This document shows, in pieces, positions 14,691 to 15,911 of a stretch of 15,911 nucleotides of DNA (position 1 is its first letter; each line of letters begins with the position of its first letter). The translations under genes were made by a program, and so were the position numbers. The notes under the pieces were generated by a model. It had not been told where the DNA came from. It worked only from the letters and a program-made list of their open reading frames with translations, and ran no database searches. Source of the stretch: Propionibacteriaceae bacterium (GTDB lineage Bacteria > Actinomycetota > Actinomycetes > Propionibacteriales > Propionibacteriaceae); NCBI GenBank assembly GCA_031287505.1, contig JAITSW010000134.1, forward strand, positions 1 through 15,911. The letters are read 5' to 3'.

Positions 14691-14742
14691 TTTGCACCAT
14701 ATCGTCCCAAGGAATTTTACCCTTTGGCCCAGTCATGGCTTA

Positions 14743-14779
14743 GGGGTCTGCAAATGGAGATCCCGGCTTTGCAGACCCC
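14743..14779. promoter_or_regulatory. Dyad GGGGTCTGCAAA-N13-TTTGCAGACCCC (site 2)
   Basis: A perfect 12-bp inverted repeat encloses 13 bases; its inner eight bases per arm match site 1. It lies 18 bases after the SDR stop codon. It could be a terminator stem for the SDR transcript, but no T-tract follows on the - strand, and the recurrence of the motif favours an operator. A further inverted copy of GGTCTGCAAAT overlaps the end of the SDR gene (14804-14814). Confidence 0.65.
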
Positions 14780-14796
14780 AAAGTCTATTTGGCTCC

Positions 14797-15570
14797 TTAT
14801 GATATTTGCAGACCTCCATTGATGTCATAGGTCGCTGCGGTTACGTATCCGGCATGCTCGCCAACCAGGTATGAAATGAGCGCCGCCACCTCGGCGCGGT
14901 CTCCCACACGTCCGACTAGGATGCCTTCAGACATAGCGGCTTTGCGTTCCGCACTCAGGGTGCCGCCCATGATGTCGGTATCGACAGCTCCAGGCGCAAC
15001 GCAGTTTGCGGTGATACCGTATTGTCCCATCTCGCGGGCAACGGAGCGGATCAGCCCGATGATTGCCCCCTTGGAGGCGCTATATGCCGATTTGGAGAAG
15101 GTGCCGCCGCCACGCTGGGCAGATATCGAAGACATAGCCACAATCCGCCCAAGCCGACGCTCGATCATGCCCCGCAACACCCGCTGGATGACGATGAAGG
15201 TGCCGGTGACATTGACCTTGAAGACTCGCTCCCAGCCTGCAACAGTCTCTTCCATGAAATCTGTGGGTGAACTGATCCCAGCCAAGTTCACCAGGGCAAC
15301 CGTCGGAGGGAGCGCCGCCTCAATCGCTGTTATTGCCACGTCAACGGCATTCTCATCGGTAACGTCTGCGCCGATCCCATAAGCAGCCACACCGTATTGC
15401 CCGCCGATTTGAGCTGCGGCAGCCTTGGCAGCGGTATCGTCGAGATCGATGATCGCAATAGACCAGCCTTCCCGGGCTAGCTGTGCTGCGGTTGCAATGC
15501 CGATGCCGCGCGGAGAAGCGGCGCCGGTGAGTATTGCAGTTCGTTCGGTTGGAAAAGTGTTGACGGGCAT
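14797..15570 (-). CDS. Short-chain dehydrogenase/reductase 3 (classical SDR)
   Basis: This 257-residue NAD(P)-dependent oxidoreductase has the cofactor motif TGAASPRGIG (15-24, with a two-residue insertion relative to TGxxxGIG). NLAG (95-98) replaces NNAG. The catalytic Ser148 in 'AMSSISAQRGGG', Tyr163 and Lys167 (YSASK) are present, and the C terminus is 'YDINGGLQIS'. An acidic residue at the end of the second strand ('IIDLDD', about 41-45) favours NAD(H). The two-residue longer Ser-Tyr spacing is seen in several polyol and sugar SDRs. AGGAAC lies 6 bases before the ATG. It starts 8 bases after the GntR-type regulator ends, so the two are co-transcribed. Substrate unknown. Confidence 0.93.
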   Translation of the reverse strand: MPVNTFPTERTAILTGAASPRGIGIATAAQLAREGWSIAIIDLDDTAAKAAAAQIGGQYGVAAYGIGADVTDENAVDVAITAIEAALPPTVALVNLAGISSPTDFMEETVAGWERVFKVNVTGTFIVIQRVLRGMIERRLGRIVAMSSISAQRGGGTFSKSAYSASKGAIIGLIRSVAREMGQYGITANCVAPGAVDTDIMGGTLSAERKAAMSEGILVGRVGDRAEVAALISYLVGEHAGYVTAATYDINGGLQIS

Positions 15571-15578
15571 ATTTGTTC

Positions 15579-15911
15579 CTATTTGTTAGAAGCGGCTGGG
15601 GATTTCGGCAGATCGGTCAGACCCGAAGAGCGAAAGTAGTGGGTGAAATCGTCCCAAGTCTGGTCAAGGTGGGCGTTCATGGCTTCGCGGGCGGCTGCTT
15701 CGTCATGTGCGGCTATGGCGTCGCGAATGAGTTTATGATGGTTCAAGGCTCGACGGCGGATATCCTGTTTGGACGAAGTCTGGCTTCTAGTCACCTTTAG
15801 AACTTGTCGCAACTGCGAGAAGAGCACCGGGACAAATGGATTCGCGGATGCCTGCAACACCCCATCATGAAAGGCCAGATCTGCCGCCACCGCGGCAGCT
15901 ATGTCGTCATG
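15579..15911 (-). CDS. GntR/FadR-family regulator, C-terminal FCD domain (N terminus outside window)
   Basis: The frame runs open through the window edge, so only the last 110 residues are seen; the GTG at 15890 is internal. The helical sequence is that of the FCD effector domain: 'DLAFHDGVLQASANPFV' carries the Asp and the first His of the metal-binding site. Further on, 'LNHHKLIRDAIAAHDEAAAREAMNAHLDQT' supplies the following His residues at the usual spacing. The DNA-binding winged helix should lie upstream of the window. FCD regulators commonly sense carboxylic acids through a bound metal, which suits the carboxylate transporter in this half. It is in an operon with the SDR that follows. 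Confidence 0.9.
   Translation of the reverse strand, partial: HDDIAAAVAADLAFHDGVLQASANPFVPVLFSQLRQVLKVTRSQTSSKQDIRRRALNHHKLIRDAIAAHDEAAAREAMNAHLDQTWDDFTHYFRSSGLTDLPKSPAASNK

Noticed and set aside
14743..14779. Simple rho-independent terminator for the SDR 3 transcript
   Set aside because: Not excluded, but no T-tract follows and the same arms recur at the next gene start, so an operator is preferred.
1..15911. Mobile element, CRISPR array, tRNA or prophage signals
   Set aside because: No transposase, integrase, spaced identical repeats or cloverleaf seen; the repeats present are short and regulatory in placement.

Overview
The window reads as a catabolic/transport island from a Gram-positive actinobacterium of moderate GC content. 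This is inferred from the GC-rich codon use, GTG and TTG starts, a lipoprotein-type binding protein, and the lineage-typical mix of LacI and GntR regulators; no rRNA or other phylogenetic marker is present. It contains no RNA gene, CRISPR array, transposon or integrase that I can recognise. No gap between genes exceeds about 210 bases.

Left half, + strand (1-7348): one apparent operon for a carbohydrate-type substrate. In order: the C-terminal part of a sugar-binding protein (cut by the window edge), a double-domain sugar ABC ATPase (RbsA family), two different RbsC-family permeases, a small GlcG/HbpS-like protein, two short-chain dehydrogenases (SDRs) and a LacI-family regulator. Apart from a 113-base gap with a strong stem-loop after the binding-protein gene, and 69 bases before the regulator, genes are spaced by -4 to 21 bases. 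There is no kinase or aldolase in view, and two oxidoreductases are present. The likely scheme is import of a free sugar, polyol or sugar acid followed by non-phosphorylated oxidation/reduction, under control of the terminal LacI protein. The substrate cannot be read from the sequence.

Centre (7349-7428): the two halves converge on an almost perfect 16-bp stem with a 3-base loop (7379-7413), a probable bidirectional terminator.

Right half, - strand (15911-7429): in transcription order, the C-terminal (FCD) part of a GntR/FadR-type regulator, an SDR, a second LacI-family regulator, a mandelate-racemase-type enolase-superfamily enzyme, a fumarase/aspartase-superfamily lyase, and a tripartite tricarboxylate transporter in the order tctB-tctA-tctC. 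The lyase overlaps tctB by 4 bases, and tctB is 6 bases from tctA, so lyase and transporter are made together. The natural reading is uptake of a di-/tri-carboxylate or sugar diacid, then proton abstraction (racemisation or dehydration) by the enolase-type enzyme, cleavage or cycloisomerisation by the lyase, and redox steps by the SDR.

The most interesting non-coding parts are two regulatory regions. The 207-base lyase leader (12183-12389) holds a stem-loop, a LacI-like palindrome and two exact copies of a near-palindromic 12-mer set 70 bases apart. The LacI upstream region (14661-14796) holds two copies of the dyad TCTGCAAA-N12/13-TTTGCAGA about 85 bases apart, one lying against the start codon. 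The protein families are all known. What may be undescribed is the combination: a TctABC + lyase + mandelate-racemase-type pathway of unknown substrate, sitting back to back with a two-permease sugar system.
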